NCBI GenBank assembly: GCA_937898545.1 | Contig: CALEJV010000008.1 | Coordinates: forward strand, 1-61,143 | Source of the DNA: an uncultured Candidatus Saccharibacteria bacterium | GTDB taxonomy: Bacteria; Patescibacteriota; Saccharimonadia; Saccharimonadales; Saccharimonadaceae | Direction: 5' to 3' | Length of the DNA stretch: 61,143 nt | In this document: positions 51,670 to 59,744 of the stretch, one piece after another | Layout: the number at the start of each line of letters is the position of its first letter | Position numbering within the stretch: position 1 is the first letter of the stretch | Notes under the pieces: model-generated | The model's input: only the letters and a program-made list of their open reading frames with translations | Database searches by the model: none | Told to the model about the DNA's origin: nothing | Program-made: the position numbers and the translations under genes

Positions 51670-52011
51670 ACTATTCCTACGCTGTAGTGTATACGATATG
51701 AGCGGTGTTGTAAAGACTGGGGTGGGGTGCGGACAGAGTAGGAGCGAAGGGTCGAATGGTGACATTGGCATCGTGGCGCATAAAACTTGGGTTGCAAGGT
51801 CGATATTTTCTGAGTTAGGTTGCTTTTGCTGCTGGGCTGCTCTGTGAGAGATGAGATAAATAGTGATAGTTTTTAGCTCTGCACAGGGGTAGGATTATTT
51901 GCCAATAGCAGCCTGTATAACGCTAGAAGGGGGTGCGCAATAGATACAGTTTGGCATGCAGGCAGCAAAAACTTGACCACTGTGCGATATTATGCTAATG
52001 TCGAACAAGAC
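51670..52011. other. Divergent intergenic region between the pilin cluster and virB6 copy 2
   Basis: Carries promoters for both directions. On the plus strand TTGACC (51973-51978) and TAATGT (51996-52001), spaced 17 bases, are candidate -35 and -10 boxes for the gene at 52012. No coding sequence recognised. Confidence 0.5.
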
Positions 52012-54984
52012 ATGAACAGAGCGTGGCGAGTGGTTGCGCGGGCGAGGGGTTGTCTGCGGCAATATACGGGGTGGCTGGCACTATTAGTGACGGTACTCTT
52101 GGGGCTCACGCTCGCTACCCCTGTGCCGGTGTATGCTGCTGAGACGGCGCAGCGCCAGGGCGAGAACCTTATCTTTCGTCATAATACCTTCAAACCACAC
52201 CGGGCCAGCGACAAAGATCTGACCGCTCGTGGTTTACCTGCTGGTGTGCACTTCTATGAGTATGAGCCAACGACCAATCGGCGCCAGACCATCATCTTTC
52301 CGACTGGTAGCGACCCACTACGCGCCAAGGAAGCAACGTATGTGGAATATATCTTTGTTGAGCCAGATACGTACAACAAGATGGATGATGCCATCGCTAT
52401 CTCTGTCTCGGGGCAGCAGGAGGCCGCGCCACAAAATAATGGTGGCCAGAATAACCAAAATAATCAGAATAACGGTGGTCAAGCTGAGCAAAACGCTGGT
52501 AATAATCAGAACAACGCCAATGGCCAAAATGGTGGAGATAACGGCCAAGCGGCAAATAATAACAATAACAACCAACCTCAAGACAAACCCGCTGAGCAAA
52601 CAGATAAAGATGATGGTGCGACGACCAGCTGTAGCGGCACAGCGCTGGGTAGTATTGGCTGGATTGTCTGCCCAGTGAGCAACTTTATGGCGTGGATCAC
52701 TGACCAGCTTTACCAGCAAGTGGCGCAGTACTTGGCGGTGCAGCCGCTGCAGTCCAGCGGCGATGGCACACTCTTTCGCTTTTGGGCGATCATGCGCGAC
52801 TTGGCCAACATCGCCTTCATCATCGTCTCACTCATTGTCATTTATTCGCAAATTACCAGTGTTGGTATTAGCAATTATGGTATCAAGAAAATGTTTCCGC
52901 GCCTTGTTGTGTCGATTATCGTCGTTAATATGTCGTTTTGGCTGTGTGCGGCAGCGATCGATATTTCGAACATATTGGGCTTTCAGCTGCAGCAGCTGTT
53001 TGTTAATATTGCCTCGACGGTCAATGGGGCGGATTATAACACGCTCAACAAAATCACGTGGCCTAATATCATGAGCGCTCTACTGACGGGCAGCGCTGGT
53101 GCAGTGGGTGCGGTGGTGGGGGTGAGTGCACTGGTGGGCGCGACCGATGGAGCGCTGGCGATGGCTATTCCGCTGCTGGTGGGTGTCCTGCTAGCGGTCA
53201 TCATCGCTGCAGTGATTATTGCGGCGCGTCAGGCGCTCATCACCATTCTTGTTATTGTTTCGCCCTTTGCCTTCTTGTTACATGTGCTGCCCAGTACAGA
53301 GAAGTATTTTGATAAGTGGAAGGATCTCTTTATGACGATGATGTTGATGTTTCCGCTCATGTCGATATTGTTTGGTGGGTCGCGCTTGGCGGGGGTGGCG
53401 ATCTTGACCAATGGCAAGGATGCGAATAATCTCAACCTGATTATCCTTGGCTTAGCAGTGCAGGTGGTGCCGCTGGTGCTGACGCCCTTTGTGGTGCGGA
53501 TGAGCGGCTCGCTGCTAGGGCGGCTGGGCGCGATTATGAATGATCCGCGGCGTGGCATTGTCGACCGGACGCGGACTTGGGCGCAGCAGCGGGCAGACCT
53601 GCGCAAATCACGCGTGCTGGCTGGCGATGCGCAGCGCAACTGGCTGGGCAATGCAGCGCGGCGGAAAGCCCTGAAGAAGCGCGCTATTCAGCAGCGAACT
53701 GATGCTTATACGAAGCGCTTTGAAACAATGGCCGACTTATCGGCGGTGGGGCGGAGCAACGATGAATATAACCGCTACACCGACCTGCGTGGCAAGGAGG
53801 GAGCAGCGCGGCGCGACCGAGCCTGGAACGCACGTCTCTTGCACGATGATGAGCTGAAGCAGCGAGCGCTCAATACCCAGCTCACTACTGATGAAGCCAA
53901 GAATGCTGCCCACAAGCTCGACGCACTCTATGATGAGCTGAAGCTTGGCGGCGAGATACCGGCTGGCCTGAGTCATGGCCTGGGGCGGCGCGCTTATGCC
54001 GCGGCCGAAGTGGGTGCGCTAACGGAGATCCGCAGTGCGATGGCGCAGCGCGAAGTACGGGCGAAGATCGACCGTGAGCTCCTCGCCGATGGGGCAGTGG
54101 CCAATGCCGATGGCGTGGTGCTACGCGATGGCGATGGCGTTGCGCTGCGTCGCCGGATGGTCGATGGCCAAACGCTGCAAGACTACGCCACAGGGGTGGG
54201 GCACAAGAACTTGATGGTGGCAGGCCAGACGGCGCGGCTGCGCAAGGAGTTTGGTGAGCATGTTGCGGCGGAAGACCAGCTGATGCGCCACTTTAAGCTC
54301 AATAGCAGCCAATGGCAAGCTATGGCTGCTACTGGCGATACTGCCATTACCCTCACCGATGCCAGTGGCAACCAGCACACGTTCCGGGCAGATAATGAGT
54401 ACGTCAAGGAGGCGGCTATCGAGCACCAATTCCGCGCCGGCTCGGCTGGCCAAAAGCGCGAGATCATCCGCGAGACCGGCCGCGAGATCGAATACGTGGC
54501 AGACGATGGCACGGTGCAGGTGCGTCAGGGGTACAACTACGATGCTCGCGCGACCGTCTCGGCTGAGGCGGTGGCCTCTGGGGTGGCAAGTGCGGTGCCA
54601 TTCGTGAATGACGCGACGTACGATGCAATCTTGCGCGGCGAATACAACGGTGCAGCTGCCGAGAAGATGCACTCACTGCGCCAGGTCTTTGAGGGGCGGC
54701 TCAAGGCAGAGAACTTCGCAGGGGCAAATGATGGCGCGCTAGAGCTGATCTATAGCATCCCTGACTTGCCCGATTACCAGCAGATCAAAGACTCGTACCT
54801 CCGCACCCTCTCGCCCGAGAAGCGGGCTGCCATTGAGCCGACCTTCGACCAAGCCTATGCTGAGCGCCACCAAGCCCTTCGTCATGATGCTTACCGCATT
54901 CTCAACACTCCAGAGCTCCGCCGCAACACCAACGCTGCCAACCGTGCTGTGTATGAGCGGTATGCAGAGCGGCCAGGGGGGTAG
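52012..54984 (+). CDS. VirB6/TrbL-like polytopic T4SS protein, copy 2
   Basis: 990 residues from the ATG at 52012; an in-frame TTG at 51973 overlaps the probable -35 box. Signal peptide about 15-40. Residues about 140-200 are an Asn/Gln/Gly-rich low-complexity linker. The segment SIGWIVCPVSNFMAWITDQL and at least six helices (about 255-515) match VirB6 copy 1 (13059-16112). The C-terminal 450 residues are soluble, Ala/Arg-rich and helical, unlike copy 1. Divergently placed from the five pilins, so it probably works with them as a second T4SS channel module. There is no adjacent VirB4 gene, so the motor at 8339-10174 may serve both loci. Confidence 0.87.
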   Translation: MNRAWRVVARARGCLRQYTGWLALLVTVLLGLTLATPVPVYAAETAQRQGENLIFRHNTFKPHRASDKDLTARGLPAGVHFYEYEPTTNRRQTIIFPTGSDPLRAKEATYVEYIFVEPDTYNKMDDAIAISVSGQQEAAPQNNGGQNNQNNQNNGGQAEQNAGNNQNNANGQNGGDNGQAANNNNNNQPQDKPAEQTDKDDGATTSCSGTALGSIGWIVCPVSNFMAWITDQLYQQVAQYLAVQPLQSSGDGTLFRFWAIMRDLANIAFIIVSLIVIYSQITSVGISNYGIKKMFPRLVVSIIVVNMSFWLCAAAIDISNILGFQLQQLFVNIASTVNGADYNTLNKITWPNIMSALLTGSAGAVGAVVGVSALVGATDGALAMAIPLLVGVLLAVIIAAVIIAARQALITILVIVSPFAFLLHVLPSTEKYFDKWKDLFMTMMLMFPLMSILFGGSRLAGVAILTNGKDANNLNLIILGLAVQVVPLVLTPFVVRMSGSLLGRLGAIMNDPRRGIVDRTRTWAQQRADLRKSRVLAGDAQRNWLGNAARRKALKKRAIQQRTDAYTKRFETMADLSAVGRSNDEYNRYTDLRGKEGAARRDRAWNARLLHDDELKQRALNTQLTTDEAKNAAHKLDALYDELKLGGEIPAGLSHGLGRRAYAAAEVGALTEIRSAMAQREVRAKIDRELLADGAVANADGVVLRDGDGVALRRRMVDGQTLQDYATGVGHKNLMVAGQTARLRKEFGEHVAAEDQLMRHFKLNSSQWQAMAATGDTAITLTDASGNQHTFRADNEYVKEAAIEHQFRAGSAGQKREIIRETGREIEYVADDGTVQVRQGYNYDARATVSAEAVASGVASAVPFVNDATYDAILRGEYNGAAAEKMHSLRQVFEGRLKAENFAGANDGALELIYSIPDLPDYQQIKDSYLRTLSPEKRAAIEPTFDQAYAERHQALRHDAYRILNTPELRRNTNAANRAVYERYAERPGG

Positions 54985-54995
54985 AGCACACAAAA

Positions 54996-55018
54996 CACTC
55001 CGCAGAGTATGCGGAGTG
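54996..55018 (-). terminator. Terminator hairpin between convergent genes
   Basis: CACTCCGCA and TGCGGAGTG around a five-base loop. On the minus strand TTTTG follows, so it best serves the lipoprotein gene but may act in both directions. Confidence 0.72.
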
Positions 55019-55043
55019 CTTGGCTTGTGGTGATCTAATGAGG

Positions 55044-55469
55044 CTATTTGTGTGTTGGCAGTGGCGTTGGGATTGCCGTGGCTAGGTCGGTGGCAGTGGC
55101 CTCTGGGCTCGGAGTGCCCGCGATATTCTCTGGTGTTTTACCAGTGCACTGGGGGTCGTTGGGGGAGACTGCAATATTACCATCGCGGCCTCTACCTCTG
55201 TAGACAAGATTTTTACCATCGCATATCTTGGAAACAGGCGAGTCAGTATCGCCATCGGCCTCAAGCCCCTTGTTAGTGATCTCTGTCCACTTATTATCCT
55301 CAGTAGTGGCAGTAGCAGCAGGTACTGGGTTTTCGCCGTTTGAGCAGCCTGCTACGCCAATCACGGCGGCTGGCATTAACGCCGCCGCGGCCACTCCTTT
55401 TTTGATGGCTTGCAACACCCTGTTAGGTGCGGTTTTGTCCTCGTGGGTGGAGAAGTGTTCTCGTGTCAT
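55044..55469 (-). CDS. Small lipoprotein-like protein
   Basis: 141 residues. A basic start (about 1-25) leads into a hydrophobic segment and a lipobox VAGC near residue 42, which would be acylated and cut before Cys42. The rest is Thr/Pro/Ala-rich, with a possible small domain (SKICDGKNLVYRGRGRDGNI) followed by TPSPEATATDLATAIPTPLP. No family recognised. It lies convergently after VirB6 copy 2. The long N-terminus before the lipobox is unusual; an inner start at Met32 would shorten it. Confidence 0.68.
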   Translation of the reverse strand: MTREHFSTHEDKTAPNRVLQAIKKGVAAAALMPAAVIGVAGCSNGENPVPAATATTEDNKWTEITNKGLEADGDTDSPVSKICDGKNLVYRGRGRDGNIAVSPNDPQCTGKTPENIAGTPSPEATATDLATAIPTPLPTHK

Positions 55470-55557
55470 GGTTTGACCTTTCTGGTGTATTATGTATCGA
55501 TACTGTTAATAGTAGAAAAAGTACGGGATTTTGTCAGGGGGTAAAATTTGAACCCAA

Positions 55558-55581
55558 AACCCACCGACCAAGCGGTGGGTT
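55558..55581 (-). terminator. Terminator of the NatAB-type operon
   Basis: On the minus strand AACCCACCG and CGGTGGGTT around six bases, then TTTTGGG. Confidence 0.82.
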
Positions 55582-55645
55582 ATGAGGCACGAAACAGAGG
55601 TAATGTGCCAGTTTTTTTGCTGTAATAGACTAGCGCGCTGTGCTG

Positions 55646-56860
55646 CTACTTGCGGGTAAAGATCTCGCGCAGGCTGAGCTTGCGGCTGTACTCGAGCGCG
55701 CCAAAGCGGAAGAGGCGCACGCCCATCATGATGGCGATGGCGGCACAGATGGCCAAGATGCTAATGCTAATGGCGGCGTCTGTCGCACTGAGGTTGCCAA
55801 TCGCATTGCGCAGCATGAGTGGGATGGGCGAGGTGAGTGGGAAGTAGGTGATGATCTTGCTTGGTAGCGCGTCTGGTGTGGAGACGAGCATAGCGGCGGC
55901 ATAGAGCGGCGCAAAGAGCAGGATCATGATGGTGGCAAAGAAGCTCCCCGCTTCCTTAGCAGTTGGCACAGCAGCGCCGATTGCCACCAGCATTCCGGTG
56001 AAGAAGAGGAAGCTCGCGGCAAAGGCAAGGAAGCCTATCCCAATCCGCACGGGGTCGACTGCAATGTGCGAGAGGTCGACATCGGGCAGCTGCAGCTGGT
56101 CTTTGAAGAAGATATAGGCAATGAGCACTGGCAAAATAACGAGCAGCCCTTGGATAAACGCCAGGACGATGAGCGAGATAATCTTGCCGATGATGAGCGT
56201 GCGAGCGTGCACCGTGGTGAGGATCATCTCGATGACACGGTTTTCCTTTTCCTCTGTTGTGCTGGTGAGCATTTGGTTGCCAAAGAAGCTAATGAGGAAG
56301 TAGAACAGCACCAAGAAAACCCCCGGTAGGATCATCTCGTTGATGGCGTTGTATTCTTTGCCATTTTTGTAGACGGTGTTTTTGGTATTGACCTTGTCTT
56401 GGATAACCATGCGCACTGCTGGGCTGACCTCTGATTGGACAGAGTTAGAGAGCAGGCTGGTGGCAATGCTGCCGTAGCGGCCGTTGTCGAAGAGCCCCAC
56501 GTCCTTGCCGTAGACTTCCACCCGTTCTTTGGCAATGTCTTTGGGGTAGTAGATGTAGGCGTCGAGCTTGCCCTCTTGGACTCGCTTGATGGTAGCGTCT
56601 TTGTCTGCAGCAGCGACAGGCTGAGCCTTGGTGGCGGCAAGCAATTCTGGCTTGATGAGCTTGGACTCATCTGTGACGGCAAAGCTAAAGGCCTGTTTCT
56701 CGAGGTTCTTGGCAGCATCGGCCGAGGCTTTATTGGAGAGGAAGATGACGCCAAAGAGCACGGCAAACACCAACGGGAAGCTGATTGCCGCAAGCCAAAA
56801 CGACTTCTTCTTGAGCGAACGGGTGATCTCGAAGCGGATGACGGTAGATAGGTTATGCAT
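55646..56860 (-). CDS. ABC-2 exporter permease, NatB type
   Basis: 404 residues from the ATG at 56860. One N-terminal helix (about 21-41) is followed by a large extracytoplasmic domain (about 42-170), then five more helices (LVLFYFLISFFGNQMLTST, GKIISLIVLAFIQGLLVILPVLIAYIFF and others). This layout matches NatB-like permeases (ABC2_membrane_3) that export sodium, peptides or drugs. Motif EEKENRVIEMILTTVHA is typical of this group. The start lies one base after the ATPase stop, so it is translationally coupled. Confidence 0.9.
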   Translation of the reverse strand: MHNLSTVIRFEITRSLKKKSFWLAAISFPLVFAVLFGVIFLSNKASADAAKNLEKQAFSFAVTDESKLIKPELLAATKAQPVAAADKDATIKRVQEGKLDAYIYYPKDIAKERVEVYGKDVGLFDNGRYGSIATSLLSNSVQSEVSPAVRMVIQDKVNTKNTVYKNGKEYNAINEMILPGVFLVLFYFLISFFGNQMLTSTTEEKENRVIEMILTTVHARTLIIGKIISLIVLAFIQGLLVILPVLIAYIFFKDQLQLPDVDLSHIAVDPVRIGIGFLAFAASFLFFTGMLVAIGAAVPTAKEAGSFFATIMILLFAPLYAAAMLVSTPDALPSKIITYFPLTSPIPLMLRNAIGNLSATDAAISISILAICAAIAIMMGVRLFRFGALEYSRKLSLREIFTRK

Positions 56861-56861
56861 A

Positions 56862-57605
56862 TTAGTTGTCCTCCTTGCTGGGCTGGCTATAGACCTGGAT
56901 GAAGATATCGTCGAGCGACTGGCCGCCAAACTGCGCGCGTACCTCGTCTACTGTGCCATAGGCATGAGCCACGCCATCTTTGAGTAGCAAGATGCGGTCG
57001 CACAAGCGCTCAACTTCGTCCATTTGGTGGGTGATCATGACCACTGTGGCGCCCTTGGCTTGGTGCTCCTCAATGATCTCCATGAGCAAGCGCCGGTTGA
57101 CGGGGTCGAAGCCCTTGGTAGGCTCATCGAGAATGATGAGCTCTGGGTCGTTGATGATGGTGATACCGAGCTGAACCTTTTGCTGCTGGCCACCACTGAG
57201 CTTATCCAGGCGGGTCTTGGCTTTGTCCGCCAGGCCAACCCGCTCGAGGAAGGCGAGTGACTTGCTGCGTGCCTCGCTGCGGCTCAGGCCCTTAAGCTGG
57301 CCAAAGTAGATCATCGTGTCGATGACGCTCTCCTTCTTGTAGAGGCCGCGCTCCTCTGGCAGGTAGCCAAGCTTGACGTCGCCCGAGACAGAGTATGGCG
57401 TGCCATCGATGAGCAGCTCGCCACCAGTTGGTTGATAAATACCGAGGAGTGAGCGGATCGTGGTGGTCTTGCCCGAGCCGTTGCTCCCCAAAAAACCAAA
57501 CGTCTCGCCGCGCTTTACCTCAAAGCTGAGGTCGTCGATGACGCTGGTCTTGCCAAATTTCATCGAAAAATGGCTGACGGTGATGATAGAATCTGTTGCT
57601 TCCAT
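56862..57605 (-). CDS. ABC exporter ATPase, NatA type
   Basis: 247 residues: Walker A GSNGSGKTT, signature LSGGQQQKVQLGITI, Walker B LIILDEPTKGFD and switch MITHQMDEVE, typical of the NatA branch. A C-terminal segment (about 220-247) is short. It is cotranscribed with the NatB-like permease. A TATGAT box six bases before the ATG marks a leaderless promoter. Confidence 0.92.
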   Translation of the reverse strand: MEATDSIITVSHFSMKFGKTSVIDDLSFEVKRGETFGFLGSNGSGKTTTIRSLLGIYQPTGGELLIDGTPYSVSGDVKLGYLPEERGLYKKESVIDTMIYFGQLKGLSRSEARSKSLAFLERVGLADKAKTRLDKLSGGQQQKVQLGITIINDPELIILDEPTKGFDPVNRRLLMEIIEEHQAKGATVVMITHQMDEVERLCDRILLLKDGVAHAYGTVDEVRAQFGGQSLDDIFIQVYSQPSKEDN

Positions 57606-57611
57606 AACAAT

Positions 57612-57617
57612 ATCATA
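57612..57617 (-). promoter_or_regulatory. -10 box, leaderless promoter of the NatAB-type operon
   Basis: TATGAT on the minus strand with six bases to the ATG at 57605. Confidence 0.55.
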
Positions 57618-57718
57618 TCATATCGAGGTGCGATGTAAAGCGGGTCGGTGTATTAATTTTTATGGAGTTGAGAGGCTGATGTTTGCCATAAGCGGCCATC
57701 ATGAGCCAGCTCTCGTGC

Positions 57719-57724
57719 TACAAT
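57719..57724 (+). promoter_or_regulatory. -10 box, leaderless promoter
   Basis: TACAAT with six bases to the ATG at 57731. Confidence 0.6.
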
Positions 57725-57730
57725 ACCCTT

Positions 57731-59182
57731 ATGAAACGACTGATAATACCGCTGCCGTATCGGCGTTTGGTGATTGCATTTGTGGCGGGGTTTTGTGTGA
57801 TGGTGTTTGAGCTGGTGGCAGCGCGGGTGATGTCGCCAGTGGTGGGGACATCGACCTATGTGTGGGCGAGCATTATTGGTGTCATTATTGCAGCGATGAG
57901 CCTGGGCTACTGGCTGGGTGGTGTGCTGGCCGATGCACGCTCGCGCGATGGCGATGTGGCCTGGCTGCTGCTTGGGGCGGCGCTGCTGATGCTGACAATG
58001 CTGTGCCAATACCACGATATATTGCAGTGGGTAGCCCAGCTACCGATCGATATTCGCCTGCAAGCTACGGTGGCGGCAAGCCTACTCTTTGCACCAACCA
58101 GCCTGGTGCTCGGGGCGCTGAGCCCCTACCTAGTGGAGCGGCAGACTGAGACGCTGGCGCGAACGGGGCGGTCAGTGGCGTCGCTGAGTGCGGTGAATTC
58201 GATTGGTGGGATCGTTGGCACCTTTGCGGCGGGGTTTTTCTTGTTTGGCTGGCTGGGGATTCACGACGTGTTGGTGGTGCTTATTAGTCTGCTCGTGCTG
58301 GCCAGCTGGCTGGTGGTGCCAGGCCAGCGCTGGCAGTGGCGCGTGGTGGTGAGTGTGCTGTGTGTGGGTTTGGCGCTGGGCTATCGCGTGGCACCAGTGG
58401 TGCGGGCTCAGGCTGCGCAGACGATCGATACCGCCGCGGCGCACTACACACTCCAGCAATGGCATCGGCAGGATGGCGCGATTATCCGCGGGATTGCCAG
58501 TGGGCCGGCCGGCGTGCAGTCTGGTGTTGTAGTCGGGCAGCCGCAGCAGCTGCCATTTTGGTATACGCGCCAGATGATGCAGGCGGTGGAGCAAGCCCCG
58601 CAGCGCCAGCGCATTTTGGTGTTGGGCGGTGGGACCTTCACGCTGCCGCGCCTCCTTGCCCAGCGCTATCCGCAGAGTCAGATCGATGTGGTAGAGATCG
58701 ACCCCGGGCTCTTGCCGATTGCTCGCCAGTATTTTTATTATCGCGACCCAGCCAATGTGCGGCCGATCTTCCAAGATGCGCGTGTCTTCCTTGAGCGCAG
58801 CACCGAGCAGTACAATATCGTGCTTGTTGATGTGTATAACGACGGTGATGTACCCGCCTCGCTGGCAACACACGAGTATGCTACCGCACTCAAGCGGCAT
58901 CTCCGCCCCCAGGCTCGCGTGGTAGTTAATATGATTGCCAGTCGCCAACCAGCCTGCCAGCCACTGTTTGCTGCTCAGGACGCGCCGTATGCTGCTCTAT
59001 TGGGGCAGGGGAGTTTCCGTTATGAGCGGGCAGATGGCTGGGATTACACTAATGTCGTGGCGACGTATGGTGGCGACACCGCTCATCAGCCAGCTCCCTT
59101 TGCCAGCCAGCCGCCCTACCATGATGATTATGCTCCTCTTGAGCGATTGCGGCAGGAGTGCCGGGAGGTGTATGAGCAGTAA
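57731..59182 (+). CDS. Membrane protein fused to a spermidine-synthase-like methyltransferase fold
   Basis: 483 residues. The N-terminal half (about 8-225) has six or seven helices, starting with VIAFVAGFCVMVFELVAARVMSPVVG. The C-terminal half (about 240-475) has a Rossmann fold with the motif RILVLGGGTFTLPRLLA, an acidic strand end VVEIDPGLL and IVLVDVYN, as in spermidine synthases (SpeE). The aminopropyl-acceptor residues of true SpeE are not clear, so polyamine synthesis is unproven. Such fused transporter/SpeE-like proteins are widespread but poorly characterised. Two hairpins follow. Confidence 0.83.
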   Translation: MKRLIIPLPYRRLVIAFVAGFCVMVFELVAARVMSPVVGTSTYVWASIIGVIIAAMSLGYWLGGVLADARSRDGDVAWLLLGAALLMLTMLCQYHDILQWVAQLPIDIRLQATVAASLLFAPTSLVLGALSPYLVERQTETLARTGRSVASLSAVNSIGGIVGTFAAGFFLFGWLGIHDVLVVLISLLVLASWLVVPGQRWQWRVVVSVLCVGLALGYRVAPVVRAQAAQTIDTAAAHYTLQQWHRQDGAIIRGIASGPAGVQSGVVVGQPQQLPFWYTRQMMQAVEQAPQRQRILVLGGGTFTLPRLLAQRYPQSQIDVVEIDPGLLPIARQYFYYRDPANVRPIFQDARVFLERSTEQYNIVLVDVYNDGDVPASLATHEYATALKRHLRPQARVVVNMIASRQPACQPLFAAQDAPYAALLGQGSFRYERADGWDYTNVVATYGGDTAHQPAPFASQPPYHDDYAPLERLRQECREVYEQ

Positions 59183-59237
59183 TGCGCTGTATCTCACGCT
59201 CTACCTCCCCACACTCCCTCCGATGGAACACTATAAG

Positions 59238-59262
59238 GGTCGATACTTCCCAAGTATCGACC
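59238..59262 (+). terminator. Perfect hairpin after the SpeE-like gene
   Basis: GGTCGATACTT and AAGTATCGACC form an 11-bp stem with a three-base loop. T-rich sequence is weak, but it lies where a terminator is expected. Confidence 0.6.
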
Positions 59263-59276
59263 TCTTGCGTTGGGCT

Positions 59277-59306
59277 GAGAATCTGTCAGTACAATGACAG
59301 ATTCTC
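59277..59306. repeat. Second perfect inverted repeat
   Basis: GAGAATCTGTCA and TGACAGATTCTC form a 12-bp perfect stem with a six-base loop (GTACAA). It lies 14 bases beyond the first hairpin. Confidence 0.85.
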
Positions 59307-59744
59307 ACACTCCATCAGATGAAGCGATGGGGAGGAGGAGCTAACGCTGAGAATATCGTTCTATTATGTTTATGCATAAATAACACAGAGTATCATGTAC
59401 ACTCCTCGCTCATATTATGAGGGGTCAACTGGATATGCCAGGCCGAAAAGCTCCGGCCAGGTGGTGCGATAGAGCTCTGCTCGCTAGCACTGGCACTAAC
59501 CTCTAGATATTTTCTTGTACGAGGCTAGGGTTTGCCATCACCCACAGAGGTCGCCCGCAAAATCGGTTGTAGTTTTCACAAAACCCCTTGCCAAGCACCA
59601 CATCTGGCGTCTATAGTAGGATACAGACGCTACATATATAGCGAGCACACATAAACACGGGAGAGACAAATAATAGAGATCGGCTCCAGGCGTGCCCTGG
59701 TGGCTGGTTTTGTGCACCGTATAGTAAGGAGCCCAAGGGGAGGG
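59307..59744. other. Long leader or intergenic region upstream of ribonucleotide reductase
   Basis: No credible gene. Contains GGCCGAAAAGCTCCGGCC (59451-59468), which can fold, a TATAGT box (59612-59617) and a palindrome at 59628-59643. A known riboswitch could not be matched. Confidence 0.5.
59628..59643 (+). promoter_or_regulatory. Candidate NrdR box
   Basis: CGCTACATATATAGCG is a near palindrome resembling the NrdR consensus (ACACTATATATAGTGT) and sits about 100 bases upstream of the reductase start, beside a TATAGT box. A second box of the usual pair is not convincing. Confidence 0.42.

Noticed and set aside
59400..59744. Cobalamin riboswitch upstream of ribonucleotide reductase
   Set aside because: The conserved B12-box sequence could not be found.
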